From positions 124,001-188,000 of the forward strand of contig NZ_FORY01000002.1 in NCBI RefSeq assembly GCF_900114135.1: DNA of 64,000 bases, in the 5' to 3' direction. This document shows positions 47,616 to 57,478 of this stretch, in pieces. Made by a program: the position numbers and the translations under genes. Numbering within the stretch: the first letter of the stretch is position 1; each line of letters begins with the position of its first letter. The stretch is from Celeribacter halophilus. Its GTDB lineage: Bacteria > Pseudomonadota > Alphaproteobacteria > Rhodobacterales > Rhodobacteraceae. The notes under the pieces are model-generated. The model had not been told where the DNA came from, searched no databases, and saw nothing but the letters and a program-made list of their open reading frames with translations.

Positions 47616-47639
47616 TCCTTTTCACATAAGACCATAAGG

Positions 47640-47672
47640 CGAGCCTGTCCCTTTCGGGGCAGGCTTTTCCAA
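47640..47672 (+). terminator. Rho-independent terminator of the TonB receptor gene
   Basis: AGCCTGTCCC-TTTC-GGGGCAGGCT followed by TTTTCC, 27 nt after the stop. Confidence 0.85.
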
Positions 47673-47764
47673 AATTGAGTGTGTTTTATGCGTATTTTGT
47701 GGGGTAAAATGATACCTATTTTTTAAGCCATTGAAATATAACAATTTATATAACATTGACGCGC

Positions 47765-47792
47765 TTGACGTGGCGCGGGAAATGCTTAGAAC
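47765..47792 (+). promoter_or_regulatory. Probable promoter of rplM-rpsI
   Basis: TTGACG (47765-47770), 16 nt, TAGAAC (47787-47792), about 39 nt upstream of the start codon. A second TTGACG lies 9 nt further upstream. Confidence 0.5.
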
Positions 47793-47830
47793 ACGCTTAA
47801 TCGAATTCAATTCCCATAAGGGCTGAACCT

Positions 47831-48295
47831 ATGAAAACCTTTTCCGCAACTCCGGCGGACATCGACAAGAAATGGATCATCATCGACGCCGAAGGTGTCG
47901 TGCTTGGCCGTCTCGCTTCGATCGTCGCCATGCGTCTGCGTGGCAAACACAAAGCCACCTTCACCCCGTCCATGGACATGGGTGACAATGTCATCGTGAT
48001 CAACGCCGACAAAGTGCAACTCACCGGCAAGAAACGCACCGACGAGCGCTTCTACTGGCACACCGGCCACCCGGGCGGCATCAAGTCCCGTTCCATGGGC
48101 GAACTTCTCGAGGGCAAATTCCCCGAGCGCGTCGTGACCAAAGCCGTGCAGCGTATGCTGCCGGGCGGCAAACTGTCCCGCCAGCAAATGACCAACCTGC
48201 GCGTTTATGCGGGCGCCGAGCACCCGCACGAAGCTCAGAATCCCGAAGTTCTGGATGTCAAATCCATGAACAAGAAAAACACCCGGAGCGCATAA
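47831..48295 (+). CDS. rplM: Large ribosomal subunit protein L13 (uL13)
   Basis: Early assembly protein of the 50S subunit, 154 aa. [18 protein letters not shown], the [17 protein letters not shown] core and the [17 protein letters not shown] signature are complete. Co-transcribed with rpsI, which starts 3 nt after its stop. Confidence 0.98.
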   Translation: MKTFSATPADIDKKWIIIDAEGVVLGRLASIVAMRLRGKHKATFTPSMDMGDNVIVINADKVQLTGKKRTDERFYWHTGHPGGIKSRSMGELLEGKFPERVVTKAVQRMLPGGKLSRQQMTNLRVYAGAEHPHEAQNPEVLDVKSMNKKNTRSA

Positions 48296-48297
48296 TT

Positions 48298-48783
48298 ATG
48301 GCTGATGAAATCAAATCCCTCGACGAGCTGAACGCCGTCGCCGGTGGCGAAGCCGTCGCTGAAGTGGCTGCGCCCCGTGAACCCGTTCGTGACGAACTGG
48401 GCCGTTCCTACGCAACCGGCAAGCGTAAAGACGCTGTTGCCCGCGTCTGGATCAAGCCGGGCTCCGGCAAGGTCACCGTCAACGGCAAGGACATGGACGT
48501 CTACTTCGCACGTCCGGTGCTGCAACTCATCGTGAAACAGCCGGCACAGGTTGCTGGTGTTGAAGGTGAATTTGACGTTGTTGCGACTGTCAAAGGTGGC
48601 GGTCTCTCTGGTCAGGCCGGTGCTGTAAAACACGGCATCTCCAAAGCCCTGCAGCTTTACAACCCGGAACTGCGCGCTGCTCTGAAAGCCGCCGGCTTCC
48701 TGACCCGTGACTCGCGTGTTGTGGAACGTAAGAAATTCGGTAAGCGCAAAGCTCGCCGTTCCTTCCAGTTCTCCAAGCGTTAA
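48298..48783 (+). CDS. rpsI: Small ribosomal subunit protein S9 (uS9)
   Basis: 30S protein whose C-terminal tail reaches the P-site tRNA. 161 aa, longer than E. coli S9 (130 aa) because of an acidic N-terminal extension (about 1-32, rich in Ala and Glu), common in alphaproteobacteria. [20 protein letters not shown] and the C-terminal [17 protein letters not shown] are conserved. Ends before a terminator. Confidence 0.98.
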   Translation: MADEIKSLDELNAVAGGEAVAEVAAPREPVRDELGRSYATGKRKDAVARVWIKPGSGKVTVNGKDMDVYFARPVLQLIVKQPAQVAGVEGEFDVVATVKGGGLSGQAGAVKHGISKALQLYNPELRAALKAAGFLTRDSRVVERKKFGKRKARRSFQFSKR

Positions 48784-48807
48784 TCGCTGGACATCAGAAA
48801 CAAAGAC

Positions 48808-48838
48808 AAACGCCCGCTGCTTCAAGCGGGCGTTTTTC
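48808..48838 (+). terminator. Rho-independent terminator of rplM-rpsI
   Basis: AAACGCCCGCT-GCTTCA-AGCGGGCGTTTTT, 25 nt after the stop. Confidence 0.9.
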
Positions 48839-48942
48839 GTTTGGCGTGTGTGGCTTGCTTCGGTCTTTCGAGACGCAGGTGTCCAATACCTTCGCCAAAG
48901 CCCTCCCTTCATGAAAGAAGACGCCCGTAAAATGCATCGGGC

Positions 48943-48957
48943 TTAAATGAATCTTCA
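48943..48957. promoter_or_regulatory. Degenerate CtrA-type site upstream of the receptor-cheB-cheD locus
   Basis: TTAA-N7-TTCA, one mismatch from the consensus, 107 nt upstream of the receptor gene. Low weight alone; it is listed because the other che locus has a similar site. Confidence 0.25.
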
Positions 48958-49063
48958 CTCCTTTACGGCATGAAACAGTGTGAAGCGGGCTATGCTCACA
49001 CACTGATCAGCCGTCTGACCGTCAGATGCGGCTTCAATCTGATCGGAAGGCCAGGAGAGAGAG

Positions 49064-51091
49064 ATGAAGTTTTTTCGTAATATCAAGTTGATGTCAAAAT
49101 CATCTGTCACGGACCATGCGGCGGGCAGAGGGCATGATGCTACGGTCGCGCGTGACGATACTGGCGGGATTGACCCGGGGGCTCCCGAGGAGGCGCTGCA
49201 CGACAAGCTGCTCAAAACCGCCTCTTTTGAGGCGTCTCCCGCAGCTTTGATATTGCTTGATGATACATTGAAGATTTCGGTAGTGAACCCTGCGGCGCAG
49301 GTTTTGCTGAAGCAAAGCGAGGATGCTTTTCGCCAACATTTTGGTCTTTCTGATGCGGAAGATATACGCGGAAAAAATCTGTCTGACATATTTCAGAATA
49401 TGGAGGTTGCACAGGCCCTCCAATCCGGGACGGAGCAGCTGCCCTATGAGACAGAAGCCAAGGTGGGTGAGCTACATTTTGCACTCAAAATCAATGCGGT
49501 AACCAAGGATGACGGTGCGCGCGTTGGTCATGTTCTGGAAATGGCTGATATCACAGAAAGCCGCAGCAACAAGACTGTGCTTTCTGTTCTGGATAGCCAT
49601 CAAGTGAGGGCAGAGTTCAGCCCTGATGGGCAATTGCGGACTGTGAACGGCACTTTCGCGCAATTGTTGGGGCTGGAAGCTAACGATCTTCTTGGGAAGC
49701 GGTATGAGCATATTTTCGATTTGGAGACACAAGAGGATGGCGGTCACAAAGACGTTTGGGCCCGTGTAACGCAAGGCGAGAGTATTCGCGGGCGTTTCAA
49801 ATTTCTCAATTCTGATGAGGAGATGCCCCCCCTTGTGGAGGGCATATTCAGCCCGCTTCTGGACGGCTCCGGACGAACGTCTCGCATCATTTTTCTGGGC
49901 ATGGATGTGACGGAAAGTCAGGCGGTCTTGCGGGCTGCGGACGCCGATCGGGAGCGCATGAAAGCCGAGCAGGACCGGGTGGTTGAGGACCTGCGCATCG
50001 GTCTCAAAAAACTGGCCGGCGGTGATTTGAGATTCCGTATCGTCGAAGCGTTTTTCGGTGAATATGAAACCCTGCGCAAAGATTTCAATCACGCAGTCGA
50101 CAACCTTCACGATGCGATGCGCAATGTGGTTGAAAATGCCGACATGATCCGTTCCGAGGCTTCGGAAATATCGAATGCAGCTGATGACCTGTCGCGCCGC
50201 ACGGAGCAGCAAGCAGCAACGCTTGAGCAGACAGCGACAGCTTTGGACCAACTGACCTCATCTGTCCGTTCGGCCGCCGATGGTGCGAATCAGGCCTCTG
50301 TGATGGTGGATACGGCAAAGACAAATGCGGAAGCCTCCGGCAAGGTGGTCCAGCAGGCAGTCGAGGCTATGAGTGAAATCGAAACCTCGTCAAATCAGAT
50401 TTCCAAGATCACCTCGGTCATCGATGACATTGCATTCCAGACCAACCTGCTGGCCTTGAATGCAGGCGTTGAGGCTGCGCGCGCAGGGGAGGCTGGTCGC
50501 GGCTTTGCTGTGGTCGCATCCGAGGTGCGTGCTCTTGCACAAAGATCTTCCGATGCAGCGCGAGAAATCAACGACTTGATCTCCAAGTCGGGGGATCTTG
50601 TGAAACGTGGTGTGAGCTTGGTTGGCGAAACCGGTGAGGCATTGAGCGGCATTGTGAGGTCTGTCTCGGAGATTTCCAACAACGTATCCGAAATCGCAGT
50701 TTCCTCGCGCGAACAATCTTCGGGGCTTGCCGAAATCAACACGGCGGTGAACCAACTGGATCAGGTCACACAGCAGAATGCCGCGATGTTTGAAGAAACC
50801 ACGGCGGCGAGCCATGCTTTGACCAAAGAAGCCGAGAACCTGACCCAGACCACGTCGCGGTTTTCGATTGCCGCAGATCACAAAGCATCTGCGGTGAATG
50901 CCGGAAAAATGGATGAAAAAGGAACGCTCCATCATCTGCCGGAGAACCCGTCCCAACCGTCGCAGATGCCTGTCGGTCAACCGTCTTACGAAAATTCGGG
51001 GACGTTAGAGACGATTGGTTCTGCAAGAAAAGCAGTGAATGCACCGGAGACTATGGCTGTTGTTTTGGAAGATGATTGGGAAGATTTCTAG
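49064..51091 (+). CDS. Soluble methyl-accepting chemotaxis protein with two PAS domains
   Basis: Cytoplasmic chemoreceptor, 675 aa. It has no membrane span. A variable N-terminus (about 1-50) is followed by two PAS domains (about 55-170 and 180-290), a HAMP-like or helical connector (about 300-350), and the signalling domain with the tip [20 protein letters not shown] and [17 protein letters not shown]. It ends in DWEDF, resembling the NWETF tail that binds CheR. A soluble receptor in a che locus recalls IcpA of Sinorhizobium. PAS domains suggest an internal redox or metabolic signal. AGGAGAGAG precedes the ATG. Confidence 0.93.
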   Translation: MKFFRNIKLMSKSSVTDHAAGRGHDATVARDDTGGIDPGAPEEALHDKLLKTASFEASPAALILLDDTLKISVVNPAAQVLLKQSEDAFRQHFGLSDAEDIRGKNLSDIFQNMEVAQALQSGTEQLPYETEAKVGELHFALKINAVTKDDGARVGHVLEMADITESRSNKTVLSVLDSHQVRAEFSPDGQLRTVNGTFAQLLGLEANDLLGKRYEHIFDLETQEDGGHKDVWARVTQGESIRGRFKFLNSDEEMPPLVEGIFSPLLDGSGRTSRIIFLGMDVTESQAVLRAADADRERMKAEQDRVVEDLRIGLKKLAGGDLRFRIVEAFFGEYETLRKDFNHAVDNLHDAMRNVVENADMIRSEASEISNAADDLSRRTEQQAATLEQTATALDQLTSSVRSAADGANQASVMVDTAKTNAEASGKVVQQAVEAMSEIETSSNQISKITSVIDDIAFQTNLLALNAGVEAARAGEAGRGFAVVASEVRALAQRSSDAAREINDLISKSGDLVKRGVSLVGETGEALSGIVRSVSEISNNVSEIAVSSREQSSGLAEINTAVNQLDQVTQQNAAMFEETTAASHALTKEAENLTQTTSRFSIAADHKASAVNAGKMDEKGTLHHLPENPSQPSQMPVGQPSYENSGTLETIGSARKAVNAPETMAVVLEDDWEDF

Positions 51092-51147
51092 AACGCTTTG
51101 CAGGGAAAACATGAGTTGGAAACGACCCGAACAAAGGGGAGGCTGAT

Positions 51148-52182
51148 GTGAAACCAATACGTGTTTTGATTGTGGATGACTCGGCCACGATGCGGCGTCT
51201 CATTCGCTCTATTCTTGAGGCCGACCAGAGACTTGAGATCGTAGGCGAGGCGGGGACGGCGCGTGAGGCGCGTGATGCAGTCAACTTGTATCGGCCTGAC
51301 GTAATGACACTTGATGTCGAGATGCCCAGTATGAGTGGCTTGGAGTTTCTGCAGCGTCTTATGCGACATCGCCCGATGCCGGTTGTCATGGTGTCGACCT
51401 TGACGCGGCGTGGCAGTGATGTCGCCATTGAAGCCATGTCTATTGGTGCTGTCGATTGCGTTGAAAAGCCGAAGCTGGGCGGCGGGCTTGATAGTTTTTC
51501 AAAGCTGGCAGATACCGTTGCGGCGGCCGCCCGTGCGCGGGTCAATGATCCGCGCAGGGCAGGGGAAATTTCCGTGTCGCGGTCGAATAGAAACTACAGG
51601 CGAATTTGCTTGATTGGCGGCTCAACTGGGGCTGTGGATGCAATCGAACGGATTTTGAAAACTTTCCCAGCTGACTGTCCGCCGACGCTCATCACGCAAC
51701 ATATGCCTGCACCATTTCTGGTGAGTTTTGCCGCCCGCCTCGACCCTTTGGTGCAGCCGCATGTCAGCTTGGCTCGCGATGGTATGCCCTTGCGTCAGGG
51801 ACAGGTGATGATTGCACCCGGGGGCGATTATCACCTTAATATTTCGGGGAGAACAGATCTGCGGGTGAATTTATATAAAGGACCGCCTGTGTCCGGACAT
51901 CGCCCGTCGGTGGATTCCATGTTTTTATCCGCTGTGAAACATGCTCCGAGGATGGTTGCGGGGATCCTGACCGGTATGGGCGCTGACGGTGCCGCAGGGA
52001 TGAAGGCACTTCGTGATGCGGGGGCGAAAACTCTGGGTCAAAGCAAGGAAACATGCGTGGTTTACGGTATGCCGCGCGTGGCTGGTGAAATGGGTGGGGT
52101 CGAGGCTTGGGCCGATCTGGACAAGTTCGGCGAAACGCTGCTGCACCTATGTGAAACTCCGGTGAAAGCACAGGTGATATGA
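51148..52182 (+). CDS. cheB: Chemotaxis protein-glutamate methylesterase CheB
   Basis: Removes methyl groups from chemoreceptors and deamidates glutamines, activated by CheA. 344 aa: receiver with D10-D11 and phospho-acceptor D56 (LDVEMPSMSG), a linker (about 130-155), and the catalytic domain with the serine in IGGSTGAVDAIE, histidine in ITQHMPAPF and aspartate in GMGADGAAGM. GTG start with GGAGG 5-9 nt upstream. Its stop overlaps the cheD start (ATGA). Confidence 0.96.
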   Translation: MKPIRVLIVDDSATMRRLIRSILEADQRLEIVGEAGTAREARDAVNLYRPDVMTLDVEMPSMSGLEFLQRLMRHRPMPVVMVSTLTRRGSDVAIEAMSIGAVDCVEKPKLGGGLDSFSKLADTVAAAARARVNDPRRAGEISVSRSNRNYRRICLIGGSTGAVDAIERILKTFPADCPPTLITQHMPAPFLVSFAARLDPLVQPHVSLARDGMPLRQGQVMIAPGGDYHLNISGRTDLRVNLYKGPPVSGHRPSVDSMFLSAVKHAPRMVAGILTGMGADGAAGMKALRDAGAKTLGQSKETCVVYGMPRVAGEMGGVEAWADLDKFGETLLHLCETPVKAQVI

Positions 52183-52712
52183 CGGCGATTTTGCAAAAAC
52201 AGCCATGCGACCTTCGCACCTATATCGCGCAAGGGGAATACGCGATTGCGGACGCGGAAGATGCCGTGATCACAACGGTTCTGGGCTCTTGTGTGGCGAC
52301 CTGTTTGTGGGATCCTGTGGCCAGAATTGGCGGCATGAACCATTTTCTGCTGCCCGAGGGTCCTCCGTCACGCAGCGATGTCAGTTCTTTCGGGGCCAAT
52401 GCGATGGAGCTTCTGATTAATGCGTTGATCCGTTCCGGTGCTCTGCGGGGGCGTTTGCGGGCCAAGGTGTTTGGCGGAGCGGAGATGTACAAAGGTCTGA
52501 CCAATGTGGGCAACCAGAACGGACGTTTCGTCCTCTCCTATCTCGAGAGGGAGGGGATGCCCTGTGATGGTCAAAGCCTCGGAGGCGTGCAGGCCCGCCG
52601 CGTGGAATTCTTTCCGGCTCAGGGGAAGGCTCGTCAAAAGTTGGTTGAGGACACGCACATTGTCGAAAAACGGCCTGTGCCGGAGATTTCCAGCGATCTG
52701 GAGCTTTTCTGA
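52179..52712 (+). CDS. cheD: Chemoreceptor glutamine deamidase CheD
   Basis: Deamidates receptor glutamines to glutamates and, in some bacteria, works with CheC/CheY. 177 aa. The catalytic cysteine is Cys38 in VLGSCVATCLWDP and the histidine is His55 in GGMNHFLLPE. Coupled to cheB by a four-base overlap; last gene of the locus. No cheC was found in the window. Confidence 0.95.
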   Translation: MTAILQKQPCDLRTYIAQGEYAIADAEDAVITTVLGSCVATCLWDPVARIGGMNHFLLPEGPPSRSDVSSFGANAMELLINALIRSGALRGRLRAKVFGGAEMYKGLTNVGNQNGRFVLSYLEREGMPCDGQSLGGVQARRVEFFPAQGKARQKLVEDTHIVEKRPVPEISSDLELF

Positions 52713-53053
52713 TGTTGAAAATACGCCACCTCAAGATCACGGCTTGCGATGCGCTGCGCCATTACAATGGGACCGGCTCTGTTGGAGCGCGGAGTGCACG
52801 CCCGCGCCAATGGCCGGACCAGTTACGGTGTTACGGGAATGAGCCCATGTTGCGATCTTCTCGAACACGGGAGGGGCAGGGGCTTGAAAGCCACAGCCCC
52901 TCCAGCGTGACCGGCGGGGCTGTGTAAATGTCCAAAGCACTTCAACTTTTTCGAGAGGAGACCAATATCCCCAAACAATCTCCGGAAATCAAAACCTACT
53001 TCAAACACGGCGTTTGATGTCCGAGAAGGTCGGAGACCTCCGAAGGCGCTTGG
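52713..53053. other. 341-nt gene-free stretch after cheD
   Basis: A GAGGGGC (52871-52877) to GCCCCTC (52896-52902) hairpin lies in it but without a T-run. A 71-codon frame (52712-52927) begins at the cheD stop but its composition looks non-coding. Nothing else seen. Confidence 0.5.
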
Positions 53054-54451
53054 TTAGATTTTCGACACCGCGTCAAGAATACGCGCCCAGGAGCGGATAC
53101 CTTTGTGGAAGTTCTTCAGTCCGTATTTTTCATTCGGCGAATGGATGCGGTCGTCGTCTTCGGCAAAGCCCACGAGCATCGAGTCGAGACCCAGAATGGA
53201 GGTGAAGAACCCCGCAATCGGGATGGATCCACCCATGCCCGCAAACACGGCTTCTCGATCCCATTCCTCGGTGAGCGCCTGACGTGCGGCTTCGAATTCC
53301 GGACGGCTGGTGTTCATCACTGCGGCGGGAGAACCGTCGAGGTCTTGGTTCCATGTGACCTTGGCATCTGTGGGCAGACGGCTTTCCACATGAGCGCGGA
53401 AGTTTTTGCGGATGGCATCGGGGTCCTGTTTGCCAACGAGACGGCAGGTGATTTTGCAATGCGCTTCCGAGGGGATCACGGTTTTCGTGCCCGGTCCCTG
53501 ATAGCCGCCCCACAACCCGTTGATCTCCAGCGTCGGGCGGGCCCATTGCTGCTCCAGCGTGGAATAGGCACGCTCGCCGTGGGCCTCGGACATGCCGACG
53601 GAGGACAGGTAATCCTTTTCGTCAAAGCCGCAGCCCTTCCACTGTTCCAGAATGTCGGCGGGCACCTCTTCGACGCCGTCATAGAAATCCTTGACGGTCA
53701 CGCGGCCTTCATCATCATGAAAACTCGCAATGATTTTGGAGATTTCGCGCAGCGGGTTGAGCGCCGGACCACCGTAATGGCCGGAGTGCAGGTCCATGGT
53801 CGGGCCGGTCAGGGTGAACTCGTCCTTGAGCATCCCGCGCAGCTGCGAACAAATCGAGGGCACGCCGGGCGCCACCATGGATGTGTCGCAAATGAGCGCC
53901 AGATCGGCTTTGAGCTTGTCCTTGTTGGCTTCCATGAAGGGGATGAGCGAGGGGGAGCCGCTTTCTTCCTCGCCTTCGAAAAAGAAGGTGATGGTGCAGG
54001 GCATCTCGCCGTGTTCGGCAATCCATGCGCGACAGGCTTCGACAAAGGTCATGAGCTGGCCCTTGTCATCGGAGGCACCACGCCCGCGGATCACCTTGCC
54101 GGACTCGCGGTCTTCGATGAAGGGTGCGAAAGGATCATGATCCCAGAGGTCAAGCGGATCGACCGGCTGCACATCATAATGCCCGTAGAACAACAGGTGC
54201 GGCGCGTCATTGGCGGTCTTGGGGCCGATCTTGCCGTAAACCATCGGATGACCGGGCGTCGGGCAAAGCTCGACTTCGGCCCCCAGAGATTTGAGATCGG
54301 CGACCAGCCATTCGGCGGCTTTGAGGCAATCGGCCTTGTTGGCAGGGTCGGTGGAGATCGACGGGATGCGCAAAAGGTCCATCAACCGTTCGAGGGAAGC
54401 CTCAAGGCTGGAGTCGATGCGCGACAGCACCGGATCGAGACGTGTGTTCAT
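53054..54451 (-). CDS. M20 family metallopeptidase (dipeptidase/deacylase)
   Basis: Zinc-dependent hydrolase of dipeptides or N-acyl amino acids, 465 aa. The metal-binding signature LFYGHYDVQPVDPLDLWDHDPF, GRGASDDKG and the FEGEEESGS motif (catalytic Glu and metal Glu) are complete, and a dimerisation insert lies at about 200-350. Most M20 members of this length cut carnosine-like dipeptides. Single gene, divergent from hemA. Confidence 0.92.
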   Translation of the reverse strand: MNTRLDPVLSRIDSSLEASLERLMDLLRIPSISTDPANKADCLKAAEWLVADLKSLGAEVELCPTPGHPMVYGKIGPKTANDAPHLLFYGHYDVQPVDPLDLWDHDPFAPFIEDRESGKVIRGRGASDDKGQLMTFVEACRAWIAEHGEMPCTITFFFEGEEESGSPSLIPFMEANKDKLKADLALICDTSMVAPGVPSICSQLRGMLKDEFTLTGPTMDLHSGHYGGPALNPLREISKIIASFHDDEGRVTVKDFYDGVEEVPADILEQWKGCGFDEKDYLSSVGMSEAHGERAYSTLEQQWARPTLEINGLWGGYQGPGTKTVIPSEAHCKITCRLVGKQDPDAIRKNFRAHVESRLPTDAKVTWNQDLDGSPAAVMNTSRPEFEAARQALTEEWDREAVFAGMGGSIPIAGFFTSILGLDSMLVGFAEDDDRIHSPNEKYGLKNFHKGIRSWARILDAVSKI

Positions 54452-54533
54452 TATAGGAAACCTTTGGTCTTGCTCGGGATAATTTGCCGCAGCTTACGCC
54501 GATCATATCTGGTGTCCAGAGGGGCAGGGCCGC

Positions 54534-54547
54534 TTGACATAGATCAT
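54534..54547. promoter_or_regulatory. FNR/FnrL-type site upstream of hemA
   Basis: TTGAC-ATAG-ATCAT, a near match to TTGAT-N4-ATCAA, 168 nt upstream of the hemA start. hemA of Rhodobacter sphaeroides is a known FnrL target. Confidence 0.5.
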
Positions 54548-54558
54548 GTAGAAAGGGT

Positions 54559-54575
54559 TTTTAGTCGTTCTAAAA
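54559..54575. promoter_or_regulatory. 17-bp inverted repeat TTTTAG-N5-CTAAAA upstream of hemA
   Basis: Perfect 6-bp arms. It resembles the Irr-type iron control element but has a spacer of five rather than seven bases between TTTAG and CTAAA. Confidence 0.45.
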
Positions 54576-54714
54576 GGAAGGTGCAGTTTCAAGGGCTGCA
54601 CATGCCTGAAAAGGGTCTTGTTGGAATAATACCTTGCGGAATGTGAATGTGAGTCGCAATTTTCGCAAGATGCCGCTAAAACAGGCAGACCCGCGACGCG
54701 CGAAAGGAAAAGAA

Positions 54715-55944
54715 GTGGACTATACGGCGAAGCTTGAGGAAGCCCTCCAACGTTTGCATAACGAGGGACGCTACCGGACCTTCATCGACATCGAACGCAA
54801 ACGTGGCCAGTATCCGCACGCCACGTGGAAGCGTCCCGATGGGTCCGAGCAGCCGGTCACTGTCTGGTGTGGCAACGACTATCTCGGCATGGGGCAGAAT
54901 CCGGTTGTGATTGACGCCATGAAGGAAGCGGTGGATGCAACGGGTGCGGGTTCCGGCGGCACGCGCAACATTTCCGGCACCACGGTATATCACAAACGTC
55001 TTGAGGCCGAGCTGGCCGATCTTCACGGCAAAGAGTCTGCGCTGGTCTTTTCTTCGGCTTATATTGCCAATGATGCGACGCTTTCGACGCTGCCGACACT
55101 GTTTCCGGGCCTCATTATCTATTCCGATGAATTGAACCACGCTTCCATGATTGAGGGCATTCGCCGCAATGGCGGGGCGAAACGGATTTTCCGTCACAAT
55201 GATCTCGACCACCTGCGCGAACTTCTGGCCGCCGATGATCCGGCTGCGCCGAAGCTGATCGCATTTGAGTCGGTCTATTCGATGGATGGCGATTTCGGGC
55301 CGATCAAGGAAATTTGCGATCTGGCCGATGAATTCAACGCGCTGACATATCTCGACGAGGTGCATGCCGTGGGCATGTATGGTCCGCGTGGCGGCGGCGT
55401 GGCCGAGCGCGACGGGCTGATGGACCGTCTCGACATCATTAACGGCACACTGGGCAAAGCCTTCGGCGTGTTCGGCGGTTATATCGCGGCGAGTGAGAAA
55501 ATGTGTGACGCTGTGCGCTCTTACGCGCCTGGCTTTATCTTCACCACCTCGATCCCGCCGGCTGTGGCGGCAGGGGCGGCGGCCTCGATTGCCTTCCTGA
55601 AAGGCGAGGGCGGTGTGAAATTGCGCGAAGCACATCAGACACAGGCGAATATTCTCAAGCTGCGGCTCAAAGGGCTCGGCCTGCCGATCACGGATAACGG
55701 TTCGCATATCGTGCCGTTGATCGTGGGCGATCCGAAGCACACGAAACTCATGTCCGACATGATGCTCGAAAACTACGGGATTTATGTGCAGCCGGTGAAC
55801 TATCCGACCGTTCCGCGCGGCACGGAGCGTCTGCGCTTTACCCCGTCGCCTGTGCATGGTCCCAACGAGATGGATCATCTGATCAAGGCGCTCGACGCGC
55901 TTTGGAGTCATTGTGCGCTGAATCGTGCCGAAATGGCGGGATGA
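54715..55944 (+). CDS. hemA: 5-aminolevulinate synthase
   Basis: PLP enzyme making 5-aminolevulinate from glycine and succinyl-CoA, the first committed step of haem and bacteriochlorophyll synthesis by the C4 (Shemin) pathway. 409 aa, close to the Rhodobacter enzyme (407 aa). GTG start at 54715, with AAGGA 6 nt upstream, matches the homologue ([20 protein letters not shown]); an ATG at 54634 would add 27 residues. [25 protein letters not shown] and [13 protein letters not shown] with the PLP lysine at about 248 are all present. Confidence 0.96.
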   Translation: MDYTAKLEEALQRLHNEGRYRTFIDIERKRGQYPHATWKRPDGSEQPVTVWCGNDYLGMGQNPVVIDAMKEAVDATGAGSGGTRNISGTTVYHKRLEAELADLHGKESALVFSSAYIANDATLSTLPTLFPGLIIYSDELNHASMIEGIRRNGGAKRIFRHNDLDHLRELLAADDPAAPKLIAFESVYSMDGDFGPIKEICDLADEFNALTYLDEVHAVGMYGPRGGGVAERDGLMDRLDIINGTLGKAFGVFGGYIAASEKMCDAVRSYAPGFIFTTSIPPAVAAGAAASIAFLKGEGGVKLREAHQTQANILKLRLKGLGLPITDNGSHIVPLIVGDPKHTKLMSDMMLENYGIYVQPVNYPTVPRGTERLRFTPSPVHGPNEMDHLIKALDALWSHCALNRAEMAG

Positions 55945-56070
55945 ATCGCATAAGCCCTGTGCGCCCTGTTTGAGCTTGTGATAACTGTTGATCAAGGTGC
56001 TTGGACGAATCGTTGCAAACGATAGGTTCAAAGGCATCATGGGGATAGGGACAAGTTGAGGCGCACAGGC

Positions 56071-57276
56071 ATGATCAGGCGGTGGAGCAAGCCACCTGTC
56101 GAGGAACAGGAACAACCTCGCGGGTTTGACGACTTCGAGCTGAAGCTCGGGGATGTCATGCGCGGGGAACGTGCGACCATCGGCAAGTCTCTTTTGGATG
56201 TTCAGCGGGAACTCAAGATCAAGGCGACCTATATTGCCGCGATCGAGAATGCCGATCCGTCCGTGTTCGAAACCCAAGGTTTCATTGCCGGTTATGTGCG
56301 CTCCTATGCGCGCTATCTCAATCTTGATCCGGACTGGGCCTTTTCGCGTTTCTGTCAGGAAAGCGGGTTTTCCGTGGCCCACGGAATGTCGCCGCAGGCC
56401 TCGACCAAACGGCCTGCCAAGGTGGCAAAACAGGCCCCTGTCAAAGATCCTTTCGCCGATCCGAACGCCTCTTTTGTCCCGCGCGGGCAAGGGTTTATGG
56501 CGCGGATCGAACCCGGTGCGCTTGGCTCGACTGCTGTGCTTATGGCGCTGTTGGGCGTGATAGGCTATGGCGGCTGGGCCGTGTTGCAGGAAGTGCAAAA
56601 GGTCAAGCTGGCCCCCGTTGATCAGACCCCTGGCGTTATCTCCGAAGTGGCCCCGCTTGGCGGGGAAAGCACCACGGTGGCCGGTATGGACGAAAGCCTT
56701 TCGCTTGCCACACCTTCGGCTGAGGCGCTTGACCGGCTCTATCGCCCGCAGGCGCTTGATGTGCCGGTTCTGGTGCCGCGTGACGGGCCGATTGCCACGC
56801 TTGACCCGCGCACGGTTGGTGCTCTGGCCGGTGAAACGCTGGCCGCCGAGCGTGAAGACATTCTCAACGACATGTCCAACCTGATCGCCGAGGCCGCGCT
56901 GTCTGAAGGCGAGGACACACCGGTTCAGGTCACCGCCGAAGGCGCGCCGGAATTGACCCTTGTCGCCGTGCTGCCCTCTTGGGTGCGGGTGCAAGCCGCT
57001 GATGGCTCTGTCATTTTCGAGAAAATTCTCAATGCCGGCGAACGCTATGTCGTGCCTGCGATGGAACAGCCGCCTGTGTTGCGCACCGGCAATGGTGGTG
57101 GCGTCTATTTCGCGGTCAACGGTCAGGCTTACGGTCCGGTCGGGTCTTCCGGCTCCGTGGTGAAAAACGTCGCACTTTCTGTTGCCGATGTGTCGGAGAG
57201 TTTCGCGGCTGTCGATCTTGCAGAGAATGACACGGTCGCGCAGATGTTCCGCGTGGCCTTGAACACCACAGAATAA
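56071..57276 (+). CDS. rodZ: RodZ-like helix-turn-helix membrane protein
   Basis: Shape-related protein linking MreB to the envelope. 401 aa: a cytoplasmic HTH domain of the HTH_25 type (about 28-95, GKSLLDVQRELKIKATYIAAIENAD and the GFIAGYVRSYARYLNLD motif), a basic linker, one membrane span (about 155-178, STAVLMALLGVIGYGGWAV) and a periplasmic DUF4115-like domain (about 285-375). ATG at 56071 is preferred; TTG at 56056 is an alternative. The order rodZ-ispG is conserved across proteobacteria and supports the call. Confidence 0.85.
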   Translation: MIRRWSKPPVEEQEQPRGFDDFELKLGDVMRGERATIGKSLLDVQRELKIKATYIAAIENADPSVFETQGFIAGYVRSYARYLNLDPDWAFSRFCQESGFSVAHGMSPQASTKRPAKVAKQAPVKDPFADPNASFVPRGQGFMARIEPGALGSTAVLMALLGVIGYGGWAVLQEVQKVKLAPVDQTPGVISEVAPLGGESTTVAGMDESLSLATPSAEALDRLYRPQALDVPVLVPRDGPIATLDPRTVGALAGETLAAEREDILNDMSNLIAEAALSEGEDTPVQVTAEGAPELTLVAVLPSWVRVQAADGSVIFEKILNAGERYVVPAMEQPPVLRTGNGGGVYFAVNGQAYGPVGSSGSVVKNVALSVADVSESFAAVDLAENDTVAQMFRVALNTTE

Positions 57277-57478
57277 CACCAGCCATCCCGCGAAACCTTT
57301 GCTCGCGCAAGCGCCCGTGCCAACCACCGCCTCACGCTGGGGAGGGCGCGCTTCACTATGCTTCTGTGTCGTCAAACTTGCCCTCTGTGTGACACATCTA
57401 CGGAGCAGGCGCTTGCCCCCGCGCGCTCTGCGGCCTATCTAGGGGCAGACTGAAACGCGCACTCTCGAAGAGGCTCCC

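Noticed and set aside
52712-52927. 71-codon frame starting at the cheD stop (TGATG)
   Set aside because: The coupling position is tempting, but composition is Arg/Ser-rich noise and it runs into a hairpin; no family.
54676-57375. Minus-strand open frame of 899 codons opposite hemA and rodZ
   Set aside because: Antisense to two clear genes; no recognisable motif.
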